DNA of 64,000 nt from Crossiella cryophila (GCF_014204915.1 NZ_JACHMH010000001.1:2790001-2854000), one strand, 5' to 3'. Shown: positions 50,568 to 59,572, counted from the stretch's first letter. The notes: a model not told the origin generated them from the letters alone. A program made the numbers and translations.

Positions 50568-51856
50568 ACGTGCGCGTGGCGGCCGTCCCGGTCGCCCCGG
50601 CACGGCGGCTGCCACCGCACCGGGTGCTGGTGGCGGCCACGCTGCTGTTCGCGCTGCCGCAGAACCTGGTGATCTCCGGGGTCGGCGGCTCGCTCACCCC
50701 CGGCCGCCTGCTGGGCGCGCTGTGCCTGCTGTGGTGGCTGGTGGCCCGCTTCGGCGGCGGCCTCGGCCTCAAACCCGCGCCCAACCCGGTGCGGGCCACC
50801 CTCTTCGGCGCGCTGCTGGTCTTCGCCGCGGCCAACGCGCTCGCGCTGTTCCTCGGCGTGCCGGATGACCGGCTCGGCTCGGCGGACCGGAACACGTTGC
50901 TGCTGGCGGTGTGCACCGGGGTCGCGCTGCTGGCCTGCGACGGCCTGAACCGGCCTGCCATGCTGCGCGCGGTCTTCGGCGCGGTGGTGCTCGGCGCCAC
51001 CGTGTCCGCCTTCGCCGCGGGCGTGCACTTCGCGCTCAAGATCGACCTGCGTGGTTACCTCAGCTTCCCCGGCCTGACCGCCCAGGGCCTTGGCACCGTG
51101 GACCTGGCCCGCGGCGGCCTGGAACGCGCGCTGGGCTTCGCCAACCACCCGATCGAACTGGCCGCGGTCTGCGCCACCGCCGTCCCGCTGGCCCTGCACC
51201 TGACCAGGCACGCCCGGCACCCGCTGCTGTGGTGGGCCTGCGTGGCCGTGCTCGGCGGCGGCATCGTGGTCAGCATCTCCCGCACCGGCCTGCTCGGCCT
51301 GGTCATCGTGCTGCTGCTGAGCCTGCCCCGGATCGGCGGCCTGCGCTGGGGCACCGGGGTGGTGCTGCTGGGCAGCGGGGTCGCGCTCGCCGCGGTAGCG
51401 GTGCCCAGGCTGGCCGAGGTGCTTGGCAACTCGATCCTGGGCGCGCGTACCGACAACAGCCTCACCGGCAGGCTGGACGACTACAGCTACGTGGCGGAGA
51501 AACTGGCCGCCGCGCCGTTGAGCGGCCAGGGCTTCGGCACCTACACCGCGCCACCACAGCCTTACCTGGACAACCAGTACCTGCTCACCGCGGTGGAATC
51601 CGGCCTGCCCGGCGTGCTCGCCCTGGTGGTCCTGCTGCTGATCCCGGCCTGGCTGGCCTGGCGGATCTTCCGGCGGCCTGGCACCATCGCGCCCGAGCTT
51701 CGCGACGCGGCGTGGGCGGTGGCCGCGGGACTAGTGGTGTGCGCGGTCTGCTTCGCCACCTTCGACGCGTTGTCCTTCCCCCAGTTCCAGGCGCTGACCT
51801 TCCTGATGATCGGGATGGCGGGCGCGATCGTGACCCAAGCCGGAGGAGAACGATGA
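50564..51856 (+). CDS. O-antigen ligase/Wzy-type polymerase
   Basis: A 430-residue protein with about eleven transmembrane helices. The large loop after the central helices contains LGARTDNSLTGRLDDYSYVAEKLAAAPLSGQGFGTYT, the Wzy_C-type pattern with Arg and the GxGFGTY turn. GFANHPIELAAVCATAVPLAL and VSISRTGLLGLVI are typical of the family. It should join polyprenyl-linked repeat units on the outer face of the membrane. GTGA and ATGA overlaps couple it to the Wzz-like gene and a GT2 gene. Confidence 0.87.
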   Translation: MNVRVAAVPVAPARRLPPHRVLVAATLLFALPQNLVISGVGGSLTPGRLLGALCLLWWLVARFGGGLGLKPAPNPVRATLFGALLVFAAANALALFLGVPDDRLGSADRNTLLLAVCTGVALLACDGLNRPAMLRAVFGAVVLGATVSAFAAGVHFALKIDLRGYLSFPGLTAQGLGTVDLARGGLERALGFANHPIELAAVCATAVPLALHLTRHARHPLLWWACVAVLGGGIVVSISRTGLLGLVIVLLLSLPRIGGLRWGTGVVLLGSGVALAAVAVPRLAEVLGNSILGARTDNSLTGRLDDYSYVAEKLAAAPLSGQGFGTYTAPPQPYLDNQYLLTAVESGLPGVLALVVLLLIPAWLAWRIFRRPGTIAPELRDAAWAVAAGLVVCAVCFATFDALSFPQFQALTFLMIGMAGAIVTQAGGER

Positions 51857-52794
51857 GCCCGCGAGTACCCGGCGTGGTGCTGGCCGTGGTGACCTACAAC
51901 TCCGCGGCCGACCTGCCCGCCTTCCTGGACGCCCTGCCCGCCGCCCTGGACGGGGTGCCGGAGTGGCGGCTGGTGGTGGCGGACAACGCCTCCGGCGACG
52001 GCAGCGCCGAACTGGTCGCCGAACTCGCGCCCAAGGCCACCGTGCTGCACACCGGCGGCAACCTGGGCTACGCGGCCGGGGTCAACGCCTGCCTGGAACT
52101 GGCGGGCCCGGACGAGGCCGTGCTGGTGCTCAACCCGGACGTGCGGCTGGAATCCGGTGCGGTGCGCGAACTCCTGGAGGTCTGCGCCGATCCCGCGGTG
52201 GGCATCGCGGTGCCGCTGGTGCGCCACCCGGACGGCCACCCCGAGTCCACCCTGCGCCGCCGCCCCACCCCGCTGCGGGTGCTGGCCGAGACGCTGCTGG
52301 GCGCGCGTGCCGGGGCCTACGGCGAGCAGCTGCCGCCCGGACCGGCCAGGGAGCGGATCGACTGGGCCAACGGGGCCGCGCTGATGCTCGCGCCAGGGGT
52401 CGCGCACCGGGTCGGCCGCTGGCGCGCCGAGTTGTTCCTCTACTCCGAGGAGACCGACTACTGCCGCCGGGTCACCGACGCCGGCTGGCGGATCCGGCAG
52501 GCCCCGCGCGCGCACGCGCTGCACCGCGGCGGCGAGTTCGGCGTCTCGCCCGCGCTGTGGGCGCAACTGATCACCAACAAGGTCGTGCACCTGGCCACCT
52601 GGGAGTCCCGCCGCGCCGCCGTGGCCGGCTGGCTCGCCCTGGTGCTCGGCCAGGCGCTGCGACTCCCGCTGCGGCGCGGCACGCACCGGCGCGCGCTGCG
52701 GGAACTGCTGACCGGACGTGCCCGGCTGCTCGCCGGGTTCCCGACCAACCCGGCCGCCACCGCCGAGGTCTCAGCTCAGCTCGCGGAAGGGTGA
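51853..52794 (+). CDS. GT2 glycosyltransferase (rhamnosyltransferase-like)
   Basis: A 313-residue GT2 enzyme. VVLAVVTYNSAADLPAFLDAL, VVADNASGDGSAELV, GGNLGYAAGVNACLELA and VLVLNPDVRLE (NPD in place of DxD) are the WbbL/GT2_RfbF-like signatures; FLYSEETDYCRRVTDAGWRI is the catalytic ED motif region. It probably adds rhamnose or a related deoxysugar to the lipid-linked unit. ATG 51853 has GGAGGAG upstream. Confidence 0.9.
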   Translation: MSPRVPGVVLAVVTYNSAADLPAFLDALPAALDGVPEWRLVVADNASGDGSAELVAELAPKATVLHTGGNLGYAAGVNACLELAGPDEAVLVLNPDVRLESGAVRELLEVCADPAVGIAVPLVRHPDGHPESTLRRRPTPLRVLAETLLGARAGAYGEQLPPGPARERIDWANGAALMLAPGVAHRVGRWRAELFLYSEETDYCRRVTDAGWRIRQAPRAHALHRGGEFGVSPALWAQLITNKVVHLATWESRRAAVAGWLALVLGQALRLPLRRGTHRRALRELLTGRARLLAGFPTNPAATAEVSAQLAEG

Positions 52795-52796
52795 GG

Positions 52797-53621
52797 ATGG
52801 GCAACCGGGACTACGGGCTGCTGCCCGACGGGGTGAAACAGGCGTTGCGCCGCACCGTCGGGCGCTATGTGGTGGCCGAGGGCTGGTGGCGGCTGAAGTT
52901 CGCCGCCGACCGGACCGCGGCGGCCAAGGCGGAGGACAGTGAGATCGCCCGGCTGGCACCGACATTGCCGGTGCGGCCGACCGCGCTGGTCACCGTGGCG
53001 GTGCCCACCTACCGGCGGCCGGAAGCACTGGGCCGGGCGGTGCGCAGCGCGCTCGCGCAGACCGTCACCGACCTGTCGGTGATCGTCGTGGACGACGGCG
53101 GCGGCGAACTCGGCGAGCTGCCAGCCGACCCGCGGCTGACCGTGTTGTCCTTGGGGCGCAACCACCACAGCCCCGGACTGGCCCGCAACGTCGCCATCCG
53201 GCTGACCCGATCGCCGTTCGTGGCCTTCCTCGACGACGACAACACCTGGCGCCCGCACCACCTGGCCACCGTGCTGCCCGCACTGCGCCGCGGCGCCGGA
53301 CTGGTCTACACCGACCTGCACCGCACCCGCCCCGACGGGTCCACAGTGGACATCCTCGGCCGGGACTTCGACCGCCGCGCGCACGCCGACACCGCCTGGG
53401 TGGACGTCAACGCGCTGGCCGTGCGCCGTTTCCCCGGCCTGCGCTTCGATCCATGGGCCAGGCCCGGCTGGGTACACCCCCGAGAGGACTGGGAACTGGT
53501 GCATCGGCTCTCCGCGCGACTCCGCGTCGAGCACCTGCCGGAGGTGACCGTGGACTACGCGGTGCACGCCGGCAGCTACTTCAGCGAGTGGACCACCGAG
53601 GCACTCGGAGCCGACCGGTGA
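52797..53621 (+). CDS. GT2 glycosyltransferase
   Basis: A 274-residue GT-A enzyme. A 60-residue N-terminal helical lead (GVKQALRRTVGRYVVAEGWWRLKF) precedes LVTVAVPTYRRPEALGRAVRSALAQT, VIVVDDGGGE and FVAFLDDDNTW (DDD). The C-terminal HPREDWELVHRLS fits the ED-type catalytic base. It starts 2 bp after the previous stop and overlaps the flippase start (GTGA). Confidence 0.88.
   Translation: MGNRDYGLLPDGVKQALRRTVGRYVVAEGWWRLKFAADRTAAAKAEDSEIARLAPTLPVRPTALVTVAVPTYRRPEALGRAVRSALAQTVTDLSVIVVDDGGGELGELPADPRLTVLSLGRNHHSPGLARNVAIRLTRSPFVAFLDDDNTWRPHHLATVLPALRRGAGLVYTDLHRTRPDGSTVDILGRDFDRRAHADTAWVDVNALAVRRFPGLRFDPWARPGWVHPREDWELVHRLSARLRVEHLPEVTVDYAVHAGSYFSEWTTEALGADR
53339..53351. repeat. Copy of palindrome GTCCACAGTGGAC
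   Basis: Exact 13-bp copy inside the GT2 gene at 52797. Confidence 0.55.
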
Positions 53622-55105
53622 CCGCCGCCGACGGAGCCGTGCAGCAGGCCGAACTCGGCGGGCGCTTCCGCCGCGGCCTTGGCCTGAGCCTGCTCAACAC
53701 ACTGCTGTCCCGGCTGGGCACCTTCCTGCTCGGCGTGCTGCTGGCCCGGCTGCTCACCCCGGACGAGTTCGGCATCTACGCCGCCGCGCTGATCGTGCAG
53801 ATGCTGTTGCTGACCTTCAACGACCTCGGCGCGGCCGCCTCGGTGGTGCGGCACTCCGGCGATGTGCGGCCACTGCTGCCCACCGCGTGGACGGTCGCGG
53901 TCTGCGGTGGCACCACGGCTTTCGTGCTGTGCCTGGTGATCGCGCCCGCGCTGGCCACCGGACTGGGCAGCCCCGGTGCCACCGACATCGTGCGGTTGCT
54001 GGCCGCCAACGTGTTCCTGGACGGTTTCGCCGCCGTGCCTGGCGCGCTGCTGACCAGGGAACTGCGTCAGGCCAGCCGGATGGTGGCCGACCTGTCCGGG
54101 GTGGTGGTCAACCTGACGCTGACCGGCGGGCTGGCCCTGGCCGGCTTCGGCGCCTGGGCGCTGGCCATCGGGCACGTCGCCGGCACCTTCGTGGTCGTGG
54201 TGGTGCTGCTGTGCGTGAGCAGGCAGTTGCCGCGCTTCGGTTTCGATCGCGGGCACTTCGGCGAGGTCGGCCGGTACGGGATCACCGTGGTGGCCTCCGG
54301 CATCGTGATCGTGCTGTCCAACGCGGTGCCCCAGGTGGTCACCGGCAGCGTGCTCGGCGGCACCGCTCTAGGTTTCCTGTACGTGGCCAACAACGTGGCC
54401 AACTGGCCGGTGTCGATCGTGTCCACCACCCTGGACCGCATCGCGCTGGCGACCTTCTCCCGGGCCAGGGACCGCGGTGTCGATCTCAACCGGGCCGCGG
54501 GCGAGGTGGTCGGCATGGTCGGCATCGCGGTGCTGCCGGGCGGGCTGGCGCTGGCGATCCTGTCCGGGCCGATCGTCGAGGTGATCTACGGCTCGGTCTG
54601 GGCGCCGGCCGCGCACGTGCTCAGCGCGCTGGCCATCGCCGCGGTCGCCAGGGTGCTCACCGATCTCGCCTTCCACCTGCTGCTGGCCGTGGGCGCCCCG
54701 CTGTCCTCGGCCCTGGTGAACGTGTCCTGGCTGGTCGCGCTGGTGCCCGCGACCATTTTCGCGGCGATGATGTGGGGGCTGGTCGGGGTCGGCTGGGCGC
54801 AGGCGGTGGTCGCCTTCACGGTGGCCGTGCCGGTGCACGCCTGGCGGCTGCACCGCGCCGGGATCTCCCTCGGCGCGCTGGCCAAGGGGCTGGCCTACCC
54901 GGCGCTGGCCGGGCTGCTCGCGGTCACCGGACTGCTGGCCATCCGCGCCTTCGCCGAGTCACCGCTGCTGGACGTGGCACTCGGCGGTGCGCTGACGGCC
55001 GCCATCGTCGGCGTGGGCTGGTACGCCCGACGGCACCACATCGATCGTGCGCTGAACGGCGCATCACCCCATCGACCAGTCGCGACCTTCAGGGAAGGGT
55101 CTTAG
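53618..55105 (+). CDS. Wzx-type lipid-linked oligosaccharide flippase
   Basis: A 495-residue MOP-superfamily protein with 12-14 transmembrane helices. GLGLSLLNTLLSRLGTFLLGVLLARLLTPDEFGIYAAALIV is the classic Wzx/RfbX start; YGITVVASGIVIVLSN and ALGFLYVANNVANWPVSIVSTTLDRIALATFSRARD match the polysaccharide_synt_3-like family (TuaB/AmsL type). It should move the completed repeat unit across the membrane for the Wzy-like polymerase. Last gene of the second polysaccharide operon; GTG 53618 overlaps the previous stop. Confidence 0.9.
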   Translation: MTAADGAVQQAELGGRFRRGLGLSLLNTLLSRLGTFLLGVLLARLLTPDEFGIYAAALIVQMLLLTFNDLGAAASVVRHSGDVRPLLPTAWTVAVCGGTTAFVLCLVIAPALATGLGSPGATDIVRLLAANVFLDGFAAVPGALLTRELRQASRMVADLSGVVVNLTLTGGLALAGFGAWALAIGHVAGTFVVVVVLLCVSRQLPRFGFDRGHFGEVGRYGITVVASGIVIVLSNAVPQVVTGSVLGGTALGFLYVANNVANWPVSIVSTTLDRIALATFSRARDRGVDLNRAAGEVVGMVGIAVLPGGLALAILSGPIVEVIYGSVWAPAAHVLSALAIAAVARVLTDLAFHLLLAVGAPLSSALVNVSWLVALVPATIFAAMMWGLVGVGWAQAVVAFTVAVPVHAWRLHRAGISLGALAKGLAYPALAGLLAVTGLLAIRAFAESPLLDVALGGALTAAIVGVGWYARRHHIDRALNGASPHRPVATFREGS

Positions 55106-55164
55106 TCTCACAGGTTCTGGCACCCCCAGCAGGGGAAAAACAAACCCACACGGGAGCAAAGCTG

Positions 55165-56304
55165 ATGGGATCGAACACAGCGCGCCGACGGGGGTTGGCG
55201 GCGACCGCGCTCGCGGTGCTCTTAGCCGTGGCCGCGTGCACAACTCCGGAGCCCGCGGCCGCCCCCTCCAGCTCGACGGAACCACCGGCCCTGGCCGATT
55301 CGACCTCGGTGCCCGAGCTGCCGTCCGGCTCGATGCCGGCCCCGGCGCCCTCGGGCAACCCGCCCACGAGCAAACCGGGCAACCAGCCCCGCCCGCCCGC
55401 CGGGCCCGCCGCGCCCAGCCCCATCGCGGAGACCAGGGGCCTGTTCGTGGACTCGGAGAGCAACGCCGCCCGCTGGGTGCGCGCCAACAAGGGCGACGGC
55501 CGGGCACACCTGATCAACGAACGCATCGCCGCCCAGCCGATGGCCCGCTGGATCGGCGGAGACGGCGACATCCGGAGCTGGCTGGGCGCCTACGTGCAGG
55601 CCGCCGCCCGCGAGGACCAGCTCCCCGTGGTGGTGCCGTACAACATCCCCAACCGGGACTGCGGAAACCACTCCGCGGGCGGCGCCGGTTCGGTGGACAA
55701 GTACCGCCAGTGGGTGGAGACGGTGGCCGACGCCATCGGCAAGACGCCTGCCCTGGTGGTGCTGGAACCGGACGCCCTGATCCACCTGTCCTGCCTGGAC
55801 CCCACCGGCAAGCAGGACCGGCTGCGCATGCTCGCCGAGGCGGTCGCGACCCTCAGCCAGCGCGCCCCCAACACCTGGACCTACCTCGACGGCGGTGACG
55901 GCAGGTACAACCCGCCCGGCACCCTGGCCCAGCGCCTCATCGACGCCGGGGTGAGCGGAGCCCGTGGCTTCGCCGTCAACGTGTCCAACTTCAACACCAC
56001 CAACGAGGCCATCGCCTACGGCAGGCTGGTGCAGGCCGCGATCTCCGCCCGCGGCGGCGGCAAACACGGGTTCATCATCGACGTGAGCCGCAACGGCAAC
56101 GGCTCCAACGGCGAATGGTGCAACCCACCCGGCCGCAAGATCGGCCAGTCCCCCTCGGTGGACGGCTCCTCCCCCCAGGTACCCGACGCGCTCCTCTGGA
56201 TCAAGCAACCCGGCGCCTCCGACGGCGACTGCGGCACCGGCAAGGGCACCGACTCCGGCGCCTTCGTCCCCGAACTGGCCATGAGCCTCCTCAACGGCAT
56301 CTAG
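55165..56304 (+). CDS. GH6 family glycanase lipoprotein (cellulase-like)
   Basis: A 379-residue lipoprotein from ATG 55165 (GGGAG upstream). A lipobox AVAAC places the lipidated Cys at 25. A Pro/Ser-rich linker covers 26-90. The GH6 core shows VVVPYNIPNRDCGNHSAGG, LVVLEPDALIHL (LEPD general acid), WTYLDGGDGRY, FAVNVSNFNTTNEAI, GFIIDVSRNGNG and LWIKQPGASDGDC. It should hydrolyse beta-1,4-glucan while anchored to the membrane. Being next to Wzx/Wzy genes, it may trim or release the exported polymer, as cellulases do in bacterial cellulose loci. Confidence 0.9.
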   Translation: MGSNTARRRGLAATALAVLLAVAACTTPEPAAAPSSSTEPPALADSTSVPELPSGSMPAPAPSGNPPTSKPGNQPRPPAGPAAPSPIAETRGLFVDSESNAARWVRANKGDGRAHLINERIAAQPMARWIGGDGDIRSWLGAYVQAAAREDQLPVVVPYNIPNRDCGNHSAGGAGSVDKYRQWVETVADAIGKTPALVVLEPDALIHLSCLDPTGKQDRLRMLAEAVATLSQRAPNTWTYLDGGDGRYNPPGTLAQRLIDAGVSGARGFAVNVSNFNTTNEAIAYGRLVQAAISARGGGKHGFIIDVSRNGNGSNGEWCNPPGRKIGQSPSVDGSSPQVPDALLWIKQPGASDGDCGTGKGTDSGAFVPELAMSLLNGI

Positions 56305-56600
56305 CCCACAACGGCCAACACACCGTCCACAACGGCCAACACGCGGTACCACAACGGCCAACACGCCGGTGGGGTTGAACCCCTCCCCGCGTGTTGGCCG
56401 TTGTCGTACGCCGTGTTGGCCGAACTGGTACGCCGTGTTGGCCGTTGTCGTACGGGATGTTGGCCGTTGTGGGACGGCGAAGCCCGAACGGGCGGCCGGG
56501 GTGGCTCTTGATCTTCGCCCGTGCACCGACCCGTCCCACAACGGCCAACGAGGCGTACGACAACGGCAAACACGCCGTACCAGTTCGGCCAACACTCGGC
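56305..56600. repeat. Arrays of 22-bp repeats in three blocks (cluster 2)
   Basis: This cluster has inverted units (GGCCAAC at 56313, 56334, 56356), then four direct units (GTTGGCC at 56393, 56415, 56437, 56459), then three inverted units (56543, a mutated GGCAAAC at 56565, and 56587). The period is 22 bp, with one 21-bp step. The unit is that of cluster 1. A GGGG-TTGAA-CCCC hairpin sits at the first switch of orientation. The array fills most of the 329 gene-free bases before 56634 and directly follows the GH6 stop. Confidence 0.8.
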
Positions 56601-56620
56601 GTGCTGAGGAGGGCACCCAC

Positions 56621-56626
56621 TAGCCT
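56621..56626 (+). promoter_or_regulatory. Probable -10 box, leaderless promoter
   Basis: TAGCCT ends 7 nt before ATG 56634, just downstream of the repeat array; so the array lies immediately upstream of this promoter. Confidence 0.4.
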
Positions 56627-56633
56627 GGCTCCC

Positions 56634-57239
56634 ATGAACGACCTCCCCGAGATGCGGGTCAGCGACGCCGAACGCGACCTGATCGCCCAGCGCCTCAACC
56701 AGGCGGTCGGCGAGGGGCGAATCACCCTGACCGAGTACAACGAGCGGGTCGGGCTGGCCTACGCCGCGGTGACCCGCGGTGAGCTGGACCGGGTGGTCGC
56801 CGACCTGCCGGTGCTCGCCGCGCCCGCGCCGACCCCGGTGCCGATCCGGCACAGCCCGGTGGGGGAGAAGACCAAGTGGGTGGTCGCCTTCCTCTCCGGC
56901 GCGACGCGCAAGGGGCGCTGGCGGGTCTCCCGTAGAACCGCGACGATCGCGGTCATGGGTGGCACCGAGATCGATCTGCGCCGGGCCGAGTTCAGCGCGC
57001 CGGAGATCACCATCATCGCGGTGGCCGTCATGGGCGGGGTGGAGATCACCGTGCCGCCCGGGGTGCGGGTGGAGGTCGGCGGGTTCAGCTTCATGGGTGG
57101 CAAGGAGGTCAAGGTCGACGACGAGGACCTGCCGCCGAACGCGCCCGTGGTGCACGTCAAGGGCTTCGCCGTGATGGGTGGCATCGACATCCGGACCAAG
57201 TCCGCGCGCAAGGCCATCTCCCGCGGGGATGACGACTGA
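56634..57239 (+). CDS. DUF1707 / LiaF-like cell-wall response protein
   Basis: A 201-residue protein. The N-terminal DUF1707 domain is MRVSDAERDLIAQRLNQAVGEGRITLTEYNERVGLAYAAVTRGELDRVVADLP, a common actinobacterial module. The C-terminal LiaF/DUF2154-like beta-helix region repeats AVMGGTEIDLRRAEF, AVMGGVEITVPPGV, SFMGGKEVKV and AVMGGIDIRTK. No clear membrane helix is present. Such proteins are tied to envelope-stress sensing. The next gene overlaps it by 11 bp if it begins at ATG 57229. Confidence 0.9.
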   Translation: MNDLPEMRVSDAERDLIAQRLNQAVGEGRITLTEYNERVGLAYAAVTRGELDRVVADLPVLAAPAPTPVPIRHSPVGEKTKWVVAFLSGATRKGRWRVSRRTATIAVMGGTEIDLRRAEFSAPEITIIAVAVMGGVEITVPPGVRVEVGGFSFMGGKEVKVDDEDLPPNAPVVHVKGFAVMGGIDIRTKSARKAISRGDDD

Positions 57240-57606
57240 GGTGCCGTTATCCGGTGAGGTGCGCGAGCGGTGCCGCGGGTTCCTGCCCGCGGGCGCCGAA
57301 CTGCGCTACCTCTTCCCGGCGATCACCCTCAACCCGGGCATGGCCCCGGTGCTGGTCGCCGTCACCAGCCGCACGGTGACCATCCTGACCTGCAGTTTCC
57401 TCCGCAGGAACCGGCCGAACGGGGTCCTCGCGCACTACCCGAGGACCATCCAGCTCGGCCCGGTGGACATCCGCACCACCGCGACCATCGAGATCGGCAG
57501 CACCATGCTGGAGATCGAGGACGAGTACATCCCGGTGGTGCGCTGCGCGGACGCGGAGATCGACGAGACCACCTTCCTGCCGCCCGACCCACTGCCGGAC
57601 CTGTAG
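57229..57606 (+). CDS. Small PH-like / unknown beta-rich protein
   Basis: A 125-residue protein from ATG 57229 (GTG 57241 is possible). Strands such as LVAVTSRTVTILTCSFLRR, TIQLGPVDIRTTATIEIGSTMLEIEDEYIPVVRCAD suggest a PH-like fold similar to bPH proteins that follow DUF1707 genes. No signal or membrane segment. Function unknown; translational coupling suggests a role with the LiaF-like protein. Confidence 0.65.
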   Translation: MTTEVPLSGEVRERCRGFLPAGAELRYLFPAITLNPGMAPVLVAVTSRTVTILTCSFLRRNRPNGVLAHYPRTIQLGPVDIRTTATIEIGSTMLEIEDEYIPVVRCADAEIDETTFLPPDPLPDL

Positions 57607-57633
57607 CGCCACCCGGCCCGCCACCCCCGGCCG

Positions 57634-58752
57634 CTACAGCGCCGCCAGCAGCGCCTGCCCGGTCTCCGTGCCGTCGTGCGCGGCCGTCCACCCCGGCACG
57701 TCCACCCGCGTCTCACCGCGGTGCCAGCGCCGGATCACCTCGGCGGTCTGCGCCGGGCCGTCGGCGATCAGCCAGGGACCGGCCGGGTCCACCGCCTCGG
57801 CCAGTTGCGGCGGCACCACCGAGGGCAGCCCGTACTCGGCCGCCTCCAGCATCTTCACGCTGATCCCGGTGCTCGCCCCGAACCGCGGCACCACCACCAG
57901 GCCGACCTGCCGGTAGAACTCGGCCTCGTCGGCCACCCGGCCCAGCGCGGTGGTGCGCGGATGTCCTTGGTGCACCTCGGTTCCCGACCCGGCCAGGACG
58001 AACTTCACATCGGTGCCCAGCCGGGTCAGCTCCTCGTGCACCGGCCCGAGCAGGCTGGCCAGCGCCCGCTCGTTGGGCGGCCAGCTGGCCTTGCCGATGA
58101 AGCCGACCGCCTGCGCCGCAACGGGATCCGGCACCGGCCGGACGGTCAGCGGCAGTGGCATGGCAGGCGCGGCCCAGCGGGTGATGAACTCCGCGTCGGT
58201 GCGGGAGAGCGCGAAGACGGTGCGCGGCAAGGAGAGCAGCCGCCGTTCCGCCTTCGGCAGCCGCCAGGTCTCACCCAGCAGGCGCAGTGGCCGCGGCGAA
58301 TGCTCCACCGCGATGGTGCTCTCCACGTTGTGCGCGATGTGCGCGGCCACCGGCACCCCGGCCGCCTCGGCCAGCAGCAGGCCCGGCCAGCCACTGGTGA
58401 TCACCTTCCGGCCTGCCGCGCGTTCCCGCAGCAGCCTGGCGGCGGCCCGCCAGCCGGGGAAGGCGGTGAACTTGCGGGAGAGGTAGGGCTGTTCGGTCAC
58501 GGCCATGCCAGCCGCGACCCGCAGCAGCTTGGCCCGGTCGCCGCGGATCTCCAGCGGGACATCGCCCGCGGCGTGGCAGACCACCTCCTGCTCGGCCCAC
58601 TGGCCGGGCGGGCCGGTGACGCACACCACCTCGACCTCGACGCCGGTGGAGCGCAGCACGGCGACCAGCCTGCGGTCCACCCAGCCGCTGCCGCCGAGTT
58701 CGGCCCGGCCCAGCGGGTAGGTGGTCACGAAGCACACCCGGGAAGTCGTCAC
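57634..58752 (-). CDS. GT4-like glycosyltransferase
   Basis: A 372-residue GT-B enzyme from GTG 58752. RVCFVTTYPLGRAELGGSGWVDRRLVAVL starts the acceptor half. The donor half contains AVGFIGKASWPPNERAL, KFVLAGSGTEV and VPRFGASTGISVKMLEAAEYGLPSVV, the last being a GT4-like donor motif with Glu in MLEAAEYG. It is 25 bp downstream of the WecG/TagA-type gene on the same strand and likely extends the same glycan. Confidence 0.85.
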   Translation of the reverse strand: MTTSRVCFVTTYPLGRAELGGSGWVDRRLVAVLRSTGVEVEVVCVTGPPGQWAEQEVVCHAAGDVPLEIRGDRAKLLRVAAGMAVTEQPYLSRKFTAFPGWRAAARLLRERAAGRKVITSGWPGLLLAEAAGVPVAAHIAHNVESTIAVEHSPRPLRLLGETWRLPKAERRLLSLPRTVFALSRTDAEFITRWAAPAMPLPLTVRPVPDPVAAQAVGFIGKASWPPNERALASLLGPVHEELTRLGTDVKFVLAGSGTEVHQGHPRTTALGRVADEAEFYRQVGLVVVPRFGASTGISVKMLEAAEYGLPSVVPPQLAEAVDPAGPWLIADGPAQTAEVIRRWHRGETRVDVPGWTAAHDGTETGQALLAAL

Positions 58753-58777
58753 GGCCTCGATTTGTACTCGCCCCCGG

Positions 58778-59530
58778 TCACCTTTTCGTGAAGACCCGCT
58801 CGGCCAGCACCCTGGCCAGGAACAGCGGGTTGCCCAGCACGTAGCGGGCGAACAGCCTGCGCGGCTCCAGTCCGAGCCGGTAGAGCCATTCGATCCCGGC
58901 CTTCCGCATCCACTCAGGCGCCCGGGAAACCTTGCCCGCGGCGAAATCCAGGAAGGCGCCAACGGCTACCCCCAACCGGGCGCCGGTATCGGCCAGATGG
59001 CGGTCCAGCCACAGCTCCTGCCGCGGATTTCCCATGGCCACCACCAGGATCCGCGCCCCGGACGCCTTGATCCCCTCGATCACCTCGGACTGCTCCGCCG
59101 GGGTGAAATAGCCGTGCCGGGTGCCCGCAACCCGCAACCCGGGGATCCTGGTGGTGAGGTTTCTCGCAGCGGTCTCCGCGATGCCCGGTTCGCCGCCAAG
59201 GAAGTACACCGGGGCGTCACGCTCCGCCGCCACCCGCAGGATCTCCGGGGTCAGGTCGGTGCCGTTGAGGTTGTCCGGAAAGCTTTTTCCCTGCAGTCTG
59301 GCGGCGATCGCCAGGCCGGCGCCGTCGTTGAGCACCAGCGCCGCGTCGTCCAGAACCCGCCGGTAGGCGGCATTTCGGACGGCCACGTTGAGCGAGTGCG
59401 CGTTGGCGTAGGCGAGTAGTCGCGGGGCGGGCGAGTCGAGCAGTTCGCCCACTACGGAGAGCACCTGCTTCCGGGGCAGGCAAACCACCCGAATGCCGAG
59501 CACGGTCACTGTCGGGACGTTCGAGCGCAT
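58778..59530 (-). CDS. WecG/TagA/CpsF family glycosyltransferase
   Basis: A 250-residue GT26 enzyme. LLAYANAHSLNVAVRNAAYRRVL, LNDGAGLAIAARLQG (catalytic Asp in NDGAG), VYFLGGEPGIAETAARNL, GYFTPAEQSEV and VVAMGNPRQELWL are the family blocks, and GAFLDFAAGKVSRAPEWMRKAGIEWLYRLGLEPRRLFARYVLGNPLFL is its membrane-binding C-terminus. It transfers an N-acetylmannosamine(-uronate)-like sugar to a polyprenyl-linked acceptor. Divergent from the acetyltransferase gene. Confidence 0.92.
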   Translation of the reverse strand: MRSNVPTVTVLGIRVVCLPRKQVLSVVGELLDSPAPRLLAYANAHSLNVAVRNAAYRRVLDDAALVLNDGAGLAIAARLQGKSFPDNLNGTDLTPEILRVAAERDAPVYFLGGEPGIAETAARNLTTRIPGLRVAGTRHGYFTPAEQSEVIEGIKASGARILVVAMGNPRQELWLDRHLADTGARLGVAVGAFLDFAAGKVSRAPEWMRKAGIEWLYRLGLEPRRLFARYVLGNPLFLARVLAERVFTKR

Positions 59531-59572
59531 GTCAGTATCTTGCCGTCGAATGGCTGTGAGGAGTGGAATTTC

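Noticed and set aside
56391-56623. N-terminal extension of the LiaF-like protein across the repeat array
   Set aside because: The translated part is just the 22-bp repeat in frame (alternating VLAVV/VGR-like text); the DUF1707 domain and a leaderless promoter fix the start at 56634.
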